From Halobiforma nitratireducens JCM 10879 (GTDB lineage Archaea > Halobacteriota > Halobacteria > Halobacteriales > Natrialbaceae), in contig NZ_AOMA01000142.1 of the NCBI RefSeq assembly GCF_000337895.1, positions 28,388-88,859 on the forward strand: a stretch of DNA of 60,472 bases, read 5' to 3'. How positions within the stretch are numbered: position 1 is the first letter of the stretch; each line of letters begins with the position of its first letter. Below are positions 16,476-26,526 of this stretch, in pieces. The translations under genes were made by a program, and so were the position numbers. Under the pieces are notes generated by a model, which saw only the letters and a program-made list of their open reading frames with translations, had not been told where the DNA came from and did not search any database.

Positions 16476-18965
16476 TCACTCCTCCCCCGAGTCGACCGGC
16501 TCGTCAGTGACACCCTCGAGGTGATTGCTCCCCGCCGTAGGGCCCCCGTCTGCTGCCGTCTCGAACGTCGCGAGCAACGTCTCGAGTCGGTCCGCTCGCT
16601 CGTGGAGGTCCGTCGCACTCTCGGCGACGGTCGAAATCACGGCCGTCTGTGCCGTCGCGCGTTCGAGAATCTCGTCGGCCTCGGTCGCGGTCGTCTCGCT
16701 CAGTTCGGTCACGTCGTCGGCCATCGAGACGAGTTCCGCGGCGGAATCGGCAATCGCGTCGGTCGCCTCGTCGATGTCCTGAACGCCTTCGTCGGCCCGC
16801 CGGACATCTGATTCGATCTCACGGAAGGCGGCGACCGAGCGATCGATAGTCTCGGTCCCTTCGGCGACGCGCTCGCGCATCGCAGCCATCTCCGCCGCGG
16901 TGGCATCGGTCCGTTCCTGAACGGTCCCGATAAGGTCCTCGATTTCGCCTGCGGCAGTCTTCGTCTCAGCTGCGAGCCCTTTGACCTCCTCAGCGACCGT
17001 CGCGAACCCGTCGCCGGCCGGTCCGCCGTCTCCACTGCCCGCGTGGGCGGCCTCGATCGAGGCGTTCAACGCGAGAATGCTCGTCTGGTCGGCGATGTCC
17101 GTCACCGCTCCGACGATCTCGTCGATCCGGTCGACCGCCTCCTCAAGTCGGCGGATTTCCTCAAGGGCGGCCTCCGACCGCGCTTCGATCGCCGCCATTT
17201 CGTCGACGACCTCCTCGGCTGCATCTATCCCCTCGCCGGCGCGCTCGGCGGCCTGTTGAGAGGTTTCCGCGACCGAGTTCGCCGTCGAAGCGATCTCTTC
17301 GACGGTCGCCGACGTGTCCTGTATCTCGGTCGACATCGAACCCATACGATCGTTTTGACGCTGGACGGTCGCCGTGATCTCGCGGACCGAAGCCTCGACG
17401 TCGTCGCCGGCCGCCTCGAGGTCGACGCACTCCCCTCGCACATCGTCGCTGGTCTCGGCAACCGCTTCGGCGAACGTTGCGATGGTCGCGACGGTTCGCT
17501 CGAGGTCGGCGACCGTCTCGTTGAACGTCCGTGCGATCTCGGCCATGGCCTCGCTCTCTGTGTCGGGCTCGAGCCGGCGAGTCAGGTCGCCGTCGGCACA
17601 GGCCGCCATCACCTCACAGTACTCGGTGGCCGTCAGCTCGAGATGCTCGGTCTGCTCTTGGGCCTCGCGACGGGCACGTTCGGCGCGTTCCGTCGCCGCC
17701 TCGGCTTGCTCGCGAGCCTCGTTTGCCTGCTCTTTGGCCGCTTGGGCTTGCTCGCGGGCCCGCTCGGACTCCTCGAGTTGTGTGACCAACGAGTCGCGCA
17801 TGTCGTCGATTGTCCGGTAGAGATCACCGATCTCGTCGGTCCGGGTGGTCTCGAGTTCGACATCGTAATCACCATCACGGATCGCGCCGGCTCGGTCGGA
17901 GAGCCGTCGAATCGAGGTTGCGGTGTTGCGTCCCAGAACGACGCCGAGGACGCCGATCAGGGCGACCCCAACGACGGTCAGCAAGTAGCCAAACTGGTTG
18001 ACCGTGTGGACGAACCCGAAGGCGTCTGCCTCACCAGTGTGGACGAGCACGGCCCAGTCGTCCGCGGTAGTGTGATAGCCGACGACGTAGCCGTCCGGCG
18101 CGAACTCGTATGGGTGGTCCTGCAGCGCCGCACTCGGCTGACCATCGACCCTGATCGCGCCCGGGCCGTCGGATCGTGCGAGTTCCTGAAACCGGTCCGT
18201 GTCCTCGTACACGCGGAGGAAACTCGTATTTGTCTCGTAGTCACCGTAGCCGAGTTGGCGGTCATCTGCGACGATCCTGCCCTCGTCGTCGAGGATCGTG
18301 ACGACGGTGTCGCCACCGGTGGTGTAGTCGATCAACCGTTCCGAGAGAGCAAACGTGTAGACGAGCGCGCGGCTCCCTTCCTCACCTTCACTCTCGCTGC
18401 CGACGCCCACGTAGTAGGAGACGACCGGATGCTCTTCGACGGCCAGCCCGAGTGCGTCCGGCATCGCATAGGGGTCCGTCCGCTGGACTTCGTGTTCGGA
18501 GAGATCACTCGAGAGAGCATCCGTATTCGGGAACTCCAGTTCCTCGAGCGTCTCGGCGTCGGAGTCCGCACCGGCGAGGATCTCCCCGGTGTCGGTGTCG
18601 ACGTAGAGTGCGTGCATCCGCTCGTCCGGCAGATCGTAGTAGACGTCTTGCAGATAGTCCTCGATCAGTTCGTCCTCACCAGATTCGACGACCGGCGCAC
18701 CGGCCGAGGCGATTACGAAGTTCTCGTTTCGCTCGTTCCAGTCGTCGAAGGCCACTGCTTCACGCACCGCCGCGTCTTCTTGTTCCTCGAGAGCCGAGTC
18801 TGCGACGCTGCCGGTGATCGCCTCTGTCGCGGCGATCCCGATGCCACCGATCGAGAGCCCCATTAGCAACAATACGATTCCGAACTTGAGCGCGTACCGC
18901 CGCCTGACAGCCGACGGGACGAGCCGCCGGACGGAAGCCCACCGCGAAGGGTTCGATTTTGCCAC
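16476..18965 (-). CDS. Methyl-accepting chemotaxis transducer (halobacterial Htr type)
   Basis: 829 residues. Membrane helix near residues 27-50, extracytoplasmic Cache-like sensor (~55-310), second helix (~322-345), HAMP (RNTATSIRRLSDRAG and on), a coiled coil rich in ERAREQAQAAKEQ-type heptads, a second HAMP-like segment (DLTRRLEPDTESEAMAE), then the signalling domain with hairpin tip SILALNASIEAAHAGSGDG, GFATVAEEVKGLA. The tip carries a Gly-rich insertion relative to bacterial Tsr. It signals to CheA/CheW, encoded elsewhere. The ligand is unknown and no rhodopsin or binding-protein gene is adjacent. The start region is followed upstream by an AT-rich promoter-like tract (18966-19012). Confidence 0.93.
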   Translation of the reverse strand: MAKSNPSRWASVRRLVPSAVRRRYALKFGIVLLLMGLSIGGIGIAATEAITGSVADSALEEQEDAAVREAVAFDDWNERNENFVIASAGAPVVESGEDELIEDYLQDVYYDLPDERMHALYVDTDTGEILAGADSDAETLEELEFPNTDALSSDLSEHEVQRTDPYAMPDALGLAVEEHPVVSYYVGVGSESEGEEGSRALVYTFALSERLIDYTTGGDTVVTILDDEGRIVADDRQLGYGDYETNTSFLRVYEDTDRFQELARSDGPGAIRVDGQPSAALQDHPYEFAPDGYVVGYHTTADDWAVLVHTGEADAFGFVHTVNQFGYLLTVVGVALIGVLGVVLGRNTATSIRRLSDRAGAIRDGDYDVELETTRTDEIGDLYRTIDDMRDSLVTQLEESERAREQAQAAKEQANEAREQAEAATERAERARREAQEQTEHLELTATEYCEVMAACADGDLTRRLEPDTESEAMAEIARTFNETVADLERTVATIATFAEAVAETSDDVRGECVDLEAAGDDVEASVREITATVQRQNDRMGSMSTEIQDTSATVEEIASTANSVAETSQQAAERAGEGIDAAEEVVDEMAAIEARSEAALEEIRRLEEAVDRIDEIVGAVTDIADQTSILALNASIEAAHAGSGDGGPAGDGFATVAEEVKGLAAETKTAAGEIEDLIGTVQERTDATAAEMAAMRERVAEGTETIDRSVAAFREIESDVRRADEGVQDIDEATDAIADSAAELVSMADDVTELSETTATEADEILERATAQTAVISTVAESATDLHERADRLETLLATFETAADGGPTAGSNHLEGVTDEPVDSGEE

Positions 18966-19072
18966 AATATATTACGAAATAATACATCATAGATATATTA
19001 TTTGTGGCCAGAAGGGCCACTTGGGGAGGGGAAACAGAACTGGAACTCGGGGCAGTCGAAACGGACCAGCAG

Positions 19073-19459
19073 CTACCACTCCTTGCAGTCGGGACAGACG
19101 AGGCGACCTTCCCCGTCGCGCCAGACGCGCTCGCTTCCGTCGCCACAGCTCACACAGTCGTAATCGCCCCACGCGTACGTCGAACGCGCGGGGTCGGCCG
19201 TGGGTTCGGTCTCGAGATCGGTTCCCGAACCGGCCCCGGAGTCGCTCGTCGACTCGGACTCCGACTCGGGATCGGGGGCGTGATCGGAGTCGGTCGACAG
19301 TTCACCACCCGATTCGGTGGGAGAACTCGAGGAAGCGGTCACGCCTCGATCACCGTCTGCGTCTGCGTCGGGGTCGGGGTCGGGGTCGGAGTCACCCTCG
19401 GCTCCAGTATCACTCTCGCCGTCTTCGGCAAAATCCGAAAGCGTCGCGTCGTCGGTCAC
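19073..19459 (-). CDS. Haloarchaeal zinc-ribbon protein (DUF7573-like)
   Basis: 128 residues from a GTG (VTDDATLSDFAEDGE). The middle is low-complexity Asp/Ser/Glu encoded by GACTCGGACTCC-like hexamers. The C-terminus has CVSCGDGSERVWRDGEGRLV followed by CPDCKEW, a four-cysteine zinc ribbon. I associate the short N-terminal motif plus C-terminal ribbon with the haloarchaeal DUF7573 family, but only from memory. Function unknown. Confidence 0.65.
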   Translation of the reverse strand: MTDDATLSDFAEDGESDTGAEGDSDPDPDPDADADGDRGVTASSSSPTESGGELSTDSDHAPDPESESESTSDSGAGSGTDLETEPTADPARSTYAWGDYDCVSCGDGSERVWRDGEGRLVCPDCKEW

Positions 19460-19652
19460 GCGTCGGCCTACGGTCGGTTCCGGCTTAGTGGCTCCGACTC
19501 CGGTCCGGACCCGCCTGCGGGTTCCAGCCGCTTCCACGGACCAACGAGAGAGCACCCACAACGAAGGCCAGACCCCTCGAGTCCGCCGGTTGGTCGCCAC
19601 CAGACGACGACGGACCGGCACCGCCAAGTACCATCGCTGACAACCCCCACGC

Positions 19653-19844
19653 ATGGAACCCACAGCGTTGAACGTCATCGTTGACAACGTCGTCGAAATG
19701 ACCGAGCACTTCGGCGAACTCGCCACCGGCGAAGGGCTCGCACCGCTGCTCGTGCTGGTCGGTACCCTGCTGATCGTCGCCTCGCTCGGCGTCTTCGGCG
19801 TGTTGACGCTCGGTGCGGTCGCCAGCCTCTTCTCCTCGGACTGA
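19653..19844 (+). CDS. Small membrane protein (63 aa)
   Basis: 63 residues: an amphipathic N-terminal half (MEPTALNVIVDNVVEMTEHF) and one long hydrophobic helix (~residues 30-58). Small, single-pass and haloarchaea-like; no family recognised. Transcribed divergently from the zinc-ribbon gene and convergently with the F420 oxidoreductase. Confidence 0.6.
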   Translation: MEPTALNVIVDNVVEMTEHFGELATGEGLAPLLVLVGTLLIVASLGVFGVLTLGAVASLFSSD

Positions 19845-19884
19845 GCCGGCCTCGAGGTGTCGACAACGCTCCAACCTGATCGGA

Positions 19885-20886
19885 TCAGCCGTCCGTCGCC
19901 AGCGCAAGCGCCTCGCTTGCACGCTCGACGGCATCCTCGAGGTCCGGGCCGAGCGGCGACCCCACGACGATCCCATCGACGTGCTCCAAGGCCGCCTCGA
20001 ACCGATCGGCGAGAGTCTCGGTCGTCCCCGCGATACAGAACGCGTCGATCATCGCGGGAGTCACGTGGCCGAACGCCTCCGTAAGGTCGCCCCGCTCGAG
20101 CGCGTCACTGACGGCCGTCGCCGCTTCGCGATCGATGTCGTGGCGCTCGAGCACCGGTTCTGCCGCGCCACCGACGATGAAGGCGACGGGCGGGCGGGCG
20201 GCCTCGCGGGCGGCGTCCGCCTCGGCGGCGACGCTGACGCTCGCGAACGCGAGCGACTCGAATTCGCCGTGGTCGTCGGGCCGCTCCGCGAGCCCCTGTT
20301 CGATCTGTTCTGCCGACCACTCGAGGTCCCGCGGATGGGAGGCGTTTATCAACACGCCGTCAGCGTGTTTCGCGCTCATCCGGAGCATGTGCGGACCCTG
20401 CGCGCCGACGTAAATCGGAATCTCGGTCGGCTCGAGGTTGAGCGACGCGTCTTCCGCCGTAAACGTCCCGTCGTGAGAGACGGTCTCGCCGTCCCAGAGG
20501 TCACGGGCCACGTCGAACGTCTCGAGGACGCGCCGCAACGGCCGTTCGCGTTCGATGCCGAGGTTCGACAGCGAGGAGCGGTCGCCAGCGCCGACGCCGA
20601 AGACGGCCCGGCCGTCGCTGACCTCGTCGATCGTCGCGACCCGTCCGGCGAGCGTGACCGGGTGGCTCTCGTAGGGGTTGACGACGCCGGGTCCGAGTCG
20701 GAGTTCGTCGGTTGCCTCGGCCATCCGCGAGAGGGTGACGAACGGATCGCGATTGAAGTAGTGACAGCTCGTGAAGGCGACGTCGAACCCCTCGTCCTCC
20801 GCGAGCCCCGCCAGCGAGGCGATCCGCTCCGGCGGATGTTCGGGGGTGAGTTCGATCCCCCAGGTCGGTGCTGTAGCGTCAGTCAT
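19885..20886 (-). CDS. F420-dependent luciferase-like oxidoreductase (Mer-like, TIGR04024 type)
   Basis: 333 residues with the (beta/alpha)8 luciferase-like pattern of F420 enzymes: WGIELTPEHPPERIASLAG, FTSCHYFNRDPFVTLSRMA, LRLGPGVVNPYESHPV, AVFGVGAGDRSSLSNLGI, IPIYVGAQGPHML. It resembles methylenetetrahydromethanopterin reductase (Mer) and the haloarchaeal NP1902A family. A C1-carrier reductase role is possible, but the substrate is not fixed by sequence. Its start overlaps the cofE stop by four bases, linking the enzyme to F420 maturation. Confidence 0.85.
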   Translation of the reverse strand: MTDATAPTWGIELTPEHPPERIASLAGLAEDEGFDVAFTSCHYFNRDPFVTLSRMAEATDELRLGPGVVNPYESHPVTLAGRVATIDEVSDGRAVFGVGAGDRSSLSNLGIERERPLRRVLETFDVARDLWDGETVSHDGTFTAEDASLNLEPTEIPIYVGAQGPHMLRMSAKHADGVLINASHPRDLEWSAEQIEQGLAERPDDHGEFESLAFASVSVAAEADAAREAARPPVAFIVGGAAEPVLERHDIDREAATAVSDALERGDLTEAFGHVTPAMIDAFCIAGTTETLADRFEAALEHVDGIVVGSPLGPDLEDAVERASEALALATDG

Positions 20887-21653
20887 GGCTCAAACCTCCA
20901 CTCCCGAAGCGCCTGCCGAACCAGATCGTCCTCGACCGATCGGTACAGTTCGTCGCTCCCCTCGAGGTCGCCGAACTCCCAGTCCCGAACGACGACGGCG
21001 GGGTTTCCGTCGGCCCCCTCGCCGGTGACGAGGTTCGCGGCGGCGGCGAGTTCGTCGACTACGGACTGGACGGTGACGCCGAGTTCGCGCCCGTCGCGGT
21101 CGCGTTCGCCCCGCCAGTCCCGGCTCGCGGGCATTCCGGCCCAGCCGAGCGCGACCCCGCGCTGACCGTGCCGGAACGGTCGGCCACTGGTGTCGGTGAC
21201 GATGACGCTCACGTCCTCGTGGCCCCGATCCTCGAGTCCCTGGCGAATTCGCTCGGCGCTCTCGGACGGCCGTTTCGGGAGCAAGAGGAGGTCGTGCTCG
21301 GGCACGTTCGACCGGTCGATCCCCGCGTTGACGGTGATGTGGCCGAATCGCGTCTCGGTCAGCAGGAACGGCGCTTCGACGAGCAGTTCCGTGCTCTCCT
21401 CGAGAACGGCCTGTGCGAACCGGGGGTCTTTCTCCTCGCCCGCAACGTCCTCGATGTGAGCGGCGATCTCCTCGGCCCGGGCGCTGACGGGGTACTCCTC
21501 GAGGTCGGCGGTTCGGCCTTCGGCTTTCGAGACGACCGTACTGGCGACGGTGAGGACGGTCCCCTCGAGGTCGTCGGCCCGATCGGCGATCAACTCGGCG
21601 AGGTCGTCGCCGGGACGGACCTCGGGCAGGTCCGTCACTGGCGTCAGTTCCAT
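20883..21653 (-). CDS. cofE: Coenzyme F420-0:L-glutamate ligase
   Basis: 256 residues. CofE pattern: VRPGDDLAELIADRADDLE near the start, TVASTVVSKAEGRT, TETRFGHITVNAGIDRSNVP, VIVTDTSGRPFRHGQRGVA. It adds glutamates to F420-0 using GTP. Encoded directly before and overlapping (ATGA) an F420-dependent oxidoreductase, so cofactor maturation and use are coupled. Another F420 gene, npdG, is at 48104. Confidence 0.93.
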   Translation of the reverse strand: MELTPVTDLPEVRPGDDLAELIADRADDLEGTVLTVASTVVSKAEGRTADLEEYPVSARAEEIAAHIEDVAGEEKDPRFAQAVLEESTELLVEAPFLLTETRFGHITVNAGIDRSNVPEHDLLLLPKRPSESAERIRQGLEDRGHEDVSVIVTDTSGRPFRHGQRGVALGWAGMPASRDWRGERDRDGRELGVTVQSVVDELAAAANLVTGEGADGNPAVVVRDWEFGDLEGSDELYRSVEDDLVRQALREWRFEP

Positions 21654-21873
21654 ACCGGAGGGTGGGGAAGCGGCGTCAAAAGCGCACCGTCACCGGAGAA
21701 TGGAGTCGCCGCTGGAAAAGGAGAGCCGAACACGGCCTGGTGAACGACCGCGCGGGCGGCCGGCTGTCGTTCCACGTACAACACTCGAGTCGCCGCCACC
21801 CCAACCAAAGTGCAGTTAGTAGGTGGCTCTCGCCGCGAAAAGGGTGATCACGACGCTCACGGTCGGCACGCGG

Positions 21874-23526
21874 CTACTGCTGTTCGTCGTCAGCCATCTT
21901 CCCGGCGCGTCGATCGGCCTCGAGCGCGTCCTCGTCCCGTTTCTCTGGATCACCGTGGCCGCCGCCACCGGGCGTCCGCACGGTGACGGTCGTTCCGGCC
22001 TCGACGTCGACGGTCGTCTTCGCCGGCACCGACTCGCCGTCAAGCAGGTTCTCGCCGGTCGCGCCGTCTTCGCCGCCGGCGACGCCCGCAGGGGCGTGGC
22101 GGCGACGCTCGGTCAGCAGCGAGACCGTCGCGTCTTGCTCGACAGTCACGGTGCGCTCGAGGCCGAGGCCGCCGCGGTACCGTCCCTCGCCGCCGCTGTC
22201 GGGTCGCAGGGCGTAGCGGTCGATCCGCAGTGGATACTCCGTCTCGATGGACTCGACGGGCGTGTTCAGCGTGTTGGTCATCCCGACCTGCACGCCGTCC
22301 ATGCCGTCCCGGTCCGGGCGTGCGCCGAACCCGCCGCCGATCGTCTCGTAGTAGGTGAACGACCCGTCCCGCGCGCCGATGGTCAGGTTGTTCATCGTCC
22401 CCTGGCCCTGCGCAGGCACGCGATCCGGCGCGGCCTGAGCCAAGGCCGTGAAGACCACGTCGGTCACGCGTTGACTGGTCTCGACGTTGCCGCCGACGAC
22501 GGCTGCGGGCGGGTCGGGGTTGAGCAGCGTTCCTTCGGGTGCGTGGACGCTGACCGGCTCGTAACAGCCGTGGTTCGGCGGAATGTCGGGATCGGTTACG
22601 CAACGCACGACGAAGTAGACCGCGCTCGTGGCGACCGCAAGCGGGGCGTTGAGATTGCCCGCGAGCTGGTCGTCGGTGCCGGTAAAGTCGACGGCGATCT
22701 CCGCACCGTCGATCGTCACCGTCGCTGCGATCCGGACGTCGTCGGCCGTGAGGCCATCACCCTCGAGCCGGTCGGTCGCCTCGTAGGTGCCGTCCGGCAG
22801 TTCGGCGATCTCGTCGACGAGCCGCTCACGGGAGTAGTCGATGACGGCGTCGAAGCCCTCGAGGACCGTCTCGCGACCGTGTTCGGCGAACAGCGCGCCG
22901 AGTCGTTCCGCTGCGCGTTCGTTCGCGGCGAGTTGGGCCCGCAGATCGGCACGGCGCTCGCGTGGGTTGCGAACGTTTGCGAGCACGAGCGAGCGGACAT
23001 CCTCGCGTGGCTCGCCGCCCTCGACGAGTCGCGTCGGAGGGAGCCGAAGCCCCTCCTGGTAGATCTCCGCTGCGCCCGCTGGCATGCTTCCGGGAGTCAT
23101 CCCGCCCACGTCGGCGTGGTGGGCACGCGAGACGGCGTAGCCGACGATATCGTCCCCTTTCGCGTCCGCCGCCGACCGGTTCGGCGCGAGCGTCGACACC
23201 ATCGTCACGTCGGGCAAGTGTGTCCCGCCGGTAAAGGGGTCGTTGAGCACGAACACGTCGCCTGGCTCGGGGTCCCGTTCGCGCACGGCCTCGACGGCCG
23301 CCGGCATCGCCCCCAGGTGGACCGGGATGTGCTCGGCCTGGGCGACCATCCGTCCGTCAGCGTCGAACAGTGCCGTCGAGCAGTCCCGCCGTTCCTTGAT
23401 GTTCGGCGAGTACGCCCCACGGATCAACGTCTGTCCCATCTCCTCGGCGACGCTCTCGAGTTGGTTCCGGACGACCTCGAGAGTCACCGGGTCGATGTCC
23501 GTCCCGTCACGTTCCGTCCCACTCAT
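21874..23526 (-). CDS. hyuB: Hydantoinase/oxoprolinase subunit B
   Basis: 550 residues: DPVTLEVVRNQLESVAEEMG at the N-terminus, NIKERRDCSTALFDADGRMV, FVLNDPFTGGTHLPDVTMVS, GYAVSRAHHADVGGMTPGSM, and Gly-rich C-terminal GGGFGARPDRDGMDG. This is the HyuB/acetone-carboxylase-beta-like family, acting with HyuA in ATP-dependent ring opening of hydantoins or 5-oxoproline. The start overlaps the hyuA stop by ATGA. The C-terminal ~35 residues (KRDEDALEADRRAGKMADDE) are charged and outside the domain. Confidence 0.92.
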   Translation of the reverse strand: MSGTERDGTDIDPVTLEVVRNQLESVAEEMGQTLIRGAYSPNIKERRDCSTALFDADGRMVAQAEHIPVHLGAMPAAVEAVRERDPEPGDVFVLNDPFTGGTHLPDVTMVSTLAPNRSAADAKGDDIVGYAVSRAHHADVGGMTPGSMPAGAAEIYQEGLRLPPTRLVEGGEPREDVRSLVLANVRNPRERRADLRAQLAANERAAERLGALFAEHGRETVLEGFDAVIDYSRERLVDEIAELPDGTYEATDRLEGDGLTADDVRIAATVTIDGAEIAVDFTGTDDQLAGNLNAPLAVATSAVYFVVRCVTDPDIPPNHGCYEPVSVHAPEGTLLNPDPPAAVVGGNVETSQRVTDVVFTALAQAAPDRVPAQGQGTMNNLTIGARDGSFTYYETIGGGFGARPDRDGMDGVQVGMTNTLNTPVESIETEYPLRIDRYALRPDSGGEGRYRGGLGLERTVTVEQDATVSLLTERRRHAPAGVAGGEDGATGENLLDGESVPAKTTVDVEAGTTVTVRTPGGGGHGDPEKRDEDALEADRRAGKMADDEQQ

Positions 23527-25631
23527 CGGTCGGTCACCCCCTCGTGGTCCGTTCGCGTTCGAGTCATCGCGAGCGCGCCGTCGGAGAGTACGTCACCCTC
23601 CCACGTCGGCGGGACGACGGTCGTACTCTCGGCCTGTTCGAGGATGGCAGGACCCGAAACGGTCGTTCCGGACTCGAGTCGGTCGCGATCGTAGACGGTC
23701 GTCTCCCACGGATCGCTCGCGGCGTCGGGGACGGGGAAGTACGCCTCGCGCGTGCCGACGACGGCGTCGGTGTCGGCGTCGCCACCACCGCCTTCGTGGC
23801 GGACAGTCGGTTCCCTACCGGGAACCGTCGCCGTCGCGCGCAGATTGACGATCTCGATCCCCTCGTCCATCGCGTAGCCGTAGGCCCGTTCGTGGGCGTC
23901 GTGGAACCGCTCGGCGACGGCCTCGGCGTCGAACGCCTCGTCGATGCCGACGGTGAGTTCGAAGCTCTGGCCCGCGTACCGGCAGTCCGCAGCGCGTTCG
24001 ACTCGTGCTCTGTCCGGGTCGGAAGCGTCCCCGAGCACGGCAGCGACGAGGTCGTCGTACACCGACTCGAGTGTCGCCGGATCGGCGTCCGCGAGATCGA
24101 CACCGACCGTCCGCACCGCGTCGTAGCTCTCGTCGGCCGCGAGCAGCCCGAACGCCGACAGCACCCCCGACGGCCGGGGAACGACGACGCGGTCGGTCTC
24201 GAGTGCGTCGGCAAGCGCCGCGGCGTGCATCGGCCCCGCGCCGCCGAACGCGACCAGGGCGAATTCGCGGGGATCGTGTCCCCGTTCGACGGTCACCGAG
24301 CGGACAGTACGGGTCATCGTCGCGTTCGCGACGCGGTAGACGCCGCGTGCGGCCTCGAGCGGGCTGTCCAGCTCAGCCTCGTCGGCCAGTCCCTCGAGCG
24401 CCCGGCGGGCAGCCCCGGCATCCAGCGTCATCTCGCCGCCGAGCGCGGTTTCTGGGCCGATGTAGCCCAGCACGACGTTCGCGTCGGTGACGGTCGGCTC
24501 CGTTCCGCCCTTCCCGTAACAGGCAGGGCCAGGGTCGGCACCCGAGGATCGGGGACCGACGCGGAGCGCGCCGCCGGCGTCGACCCAGGCGATCGACCCC
24601 CCGCCAGCGCCGACGGTGTTGACGTCGACCATCGGCGTGCGGATCGGCAGGCCGGCGATCTCTGCGTCGGTGGTTCGTTCGGCCTGGCCGTCGCGGACGA
24701 GACTCACGTCGCTCGAGGTGCCGCCCATGTCGAACGTGACGAGTCCGGAGACGGCGTCGTCGCCGACGGTCGCGGCCGCACCGACGACGCCCGCTGCGGG
24801 GCCCGACAGCACCGTCGTCACCGCACGTTCGCGGACGGTTTCCGGATCGGCGATGCCGCCGTTGGCCTGCATGATGCTCGGTGCCGGGATACCGGCGTCC
24901 TCGGCTTCGTCGACCAGCCGGCCGACGTAGTCGTCGATCGCCGGCCGGACGTAGGCATCGACCGCCGTCGTCGACGTACGCTCGAACTCCCGGAACTCCG
25001 CGAGCACTTCGTGGGAGGCCGAGATCGGTACCGCGAGTTCCTCGCGTAGCGTCTCGGCGACGACGCGTTCGTTCTCTGTGTCTGCGTAGGCGTGCAGCAG
25101 GCAGACGGCGACGGCCTCGACGTCGTGCTCGCGTAGGGTCCCCGCCAGGTCGCGGACCTCGTCCGGATCGACGACTCGTTCGATCCCGTCGGGCGTCACT
25201 CGCTCGTCGATCTCGAACCGCAGCCCTCGGGGAACGAGGGGGTCGGGTTTCTCGGCCTCGAGGTCGTACAGCGCCGGCCGGTCCTGCCGGCCGATCTCGA
25301 GCACGTCCCGGAACCCTTCGGTCGTCACGAGCGCCGTCTTCGCGCCGCCACGCTCGAGCAGGGCGTTGACCGAGACGGTCATCGCGTGGGCGAAGTCGTC
25401 GATCTCGGCGGGCACAACACCGGCGTGCTGGCAGGCCTTGTCGATCCCCTCGAGGACGCCGACGTGCTGTGGGTCGGTCGTCGGGACTTTCGTAGTGACG
25501 AGTCGGTCGTCGACCGAGAGTGCGATGTCGGTGAAGGTGCCGCCGACGTCGACGCCGACGCGGGTTCGGTCGGCTGCTTCGGTTTCGGACTCGGTCTCGG
25601 TCTCGGCCTCACCCGTCCTTGAGTCAGTCAT
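23523..25631 (-). CDS. hyuA: Hydantoinase/oxoprolinase subunit A
   Basis: 702 residues. N-terminal actin/ASKHA ATP-binding motif VGVDVGGTFTDIALS, and further FDMGGTSSDVSLVRDG and FALVAFGGAGPMHAAALAD. Domain order HyuA_N, HyuA_A and a C-terminal beta domain matches the ATPase subunit of hydantoinase/5-oxoprolinase. Paired by ATGA overlap with hyuB. The leader (EAETETESETEA) is a hexamer-repeat product. Substrate, hydantoin versus oxoproline, is not decidable. Confidence 0.92.
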   Translation of the reverse strand: MTDSRTGEAETETESETEAADRTRVGVDVGGTFTDIALSVDDRLVTTKVPTTDPQHVGVLEGIDKACQHAGVVPAEIDDFAHAMTVSVNALLERGGAKTALVTTEGFRDVLEIGRQDRPALYDLEAEKPDPLVPRGLRFEIDERVTPDGIERVVDPDEVRDLAGTLREHDVEAVAVCLLHAYADTENERVVAETLREELAVPISASHEVLAEFREFERTSTTAVDAYVRPAIDDYVGRLVDEAEDAGIPAPSIMQANGGIADPETVRERAVTTVLSGPAAGVVGAAATVGDDAVSGLVTFDMGGTSSDVSLVRDGQAERTTDAEIAGLPIRTPMVDVNTVGAGGGSIAWVDAGGALRVGPRSSGADPGPACYGKGGTEPTVTDANVVLGYIGPETALGGEMTLDAGAARRALEGLADEAELDSPLEAARGVYRVANATMTRTVRSVTVERGHDPREFALVAFGGAGPMHAAALADALETDRVVVPRPSGVLSAFGLLAADESYDAVRTVGVDLADADPATLESVYDDLVAAVLGDASDPDRARVERAADCRYAGQSFELTVGIDEAFDAEAVAERFHDAHERAYGYAMDEGIEIVNLRATATVPGREPTVRHEGGGGDADTDAVVGTREAYFPVPDAASDPWETTVYDRDRLESGTTVSGPAILEQAESTTVVPPTWEGDVLSDGALAMTRTRTDHEGVTDR

Positions 25632-25888
25632 CGTTCTTCAAGCAGGAAACCGCGCCGTTTACCGCGTGGGGGAATCTGATCGCCTCCGGCAGGGAAGACA
25701 CGTTCCCACCGGCTCGGGGGGAAAGTCCTCGTCGATCTCGTCGTCCAGTACGCATTTACGGACATTCCCCTCTCGCCGGCGGCAAAAAGGCTGTTAAGAG
25801 TGGAACCGAACGGGCAGGTGCGTAGCCGCAGTCGGTATGAACGGTTGTGAGGTCGTATGCAGTCGTCGTCGCTCGAGCCGCGGGGGTC

Positions 25889-26470
25889 TCACTCGAGTCG
25901 TTCGGTGACGATCGCCTTCGAGACCCCTCGATCGATGTCGATTTCGGTCGGCAACCCGGCGATGCTGCGCTCGAGGAACCGGGTCATAAACCAGCGAACC
26001 GCTTGCGAAGGAAAGACCACGTGGTAGACACGCTCGTCGCCGCACTCGCGTCCGCCGTCGTCCTCCTGGCGGACCTCGAGGAACCCACAGAAGGAGAGCC
26101 ACTCGAGCAACTCGCCGGCCGACGCGAACCTGTCGGCGTACTCGCGGCCGTGGTAGTCCGCCACCCGGTCGGCCGCCGCGACGAATTCGGGATCGGGATC
26201 GCCACCGGCGTAGCAGTGCTCGAGGAAGGCATGCAGGAAGTCGACGTCGAGCAGGACGTGCTCGCCGGAGGAGAGCATCCGGTAGTAGCGCGCGAGGGTC
26301 TCGTCGGAGTCGCTCGCGTCTCTGTTCCCCGTTGCGGCCTCGAGGTTCGCCGCGTAGAAGGTCAGCGCGCGTCGTGTGACCTCGCTCTGTCCCTCACCGG
26401 TTTCGGCAAGCAACGTCTCGAGGGCCGCTTCGGAGTCGTCGTCGAGCGACACCGTGACGCGTCGGGTCAT
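25889..26470 (-). CDS. Ribbon-helix-helix (CopG-type) DNA-binding protein
   Basis: 193 residues from MTRRVTVSLDDDSEAALETL; an upstream ATG at 26506 would add 12 residues. The N-terminal ~45 residues form an RHH DNA-binding fold (RVTVSLDD, then SEVTRRALTFYAAN). The remaining ~140 residues look like an effector or dimerisation domain (GEHVLLDVDFLHAFLE, VYHVVFPSQAVRWFM). Similar two-part haloarchaeal regulators exist; target and ligand unknown. It lies between hyuA and a decayed phosphoesterase gene. Confidence 0.75.
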   Translation of the reverse strand: MTRRVTVSLDDDSEAALETLLAETGEGQSEVTRRALTFYAANLEAATGNRDASDSDETLARYYRMLSSGEHVLLDVDFLHAFLEHCYAGGDPDPEFVAAADRVADYHGREYADRFASAGELLEWLSFCGFLEVRQEDDGGRECGDERVYHVVFPSQAVRWFMTRFLERSIAGLPTEIDIDRGVSKAIVTERLE

Positions 26471-26526
26471 GCTCTCGGAGACGGACGGGAGACTGGTATA
26501 GTTCACGACCCGGCGTAACCGGCGGG

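Noticed and set aside
25661..25793. Minus-strand frame encoding CVLDDEIDEDFPPEPVG and a CLPC motif upstream of hyuA
   Set aside because: It reads like coding sequence, but an in-frame stop precedes it and there is no ATG, GTG or TTG before the coherent part. It may be a remnant but is not supportable as a gene.
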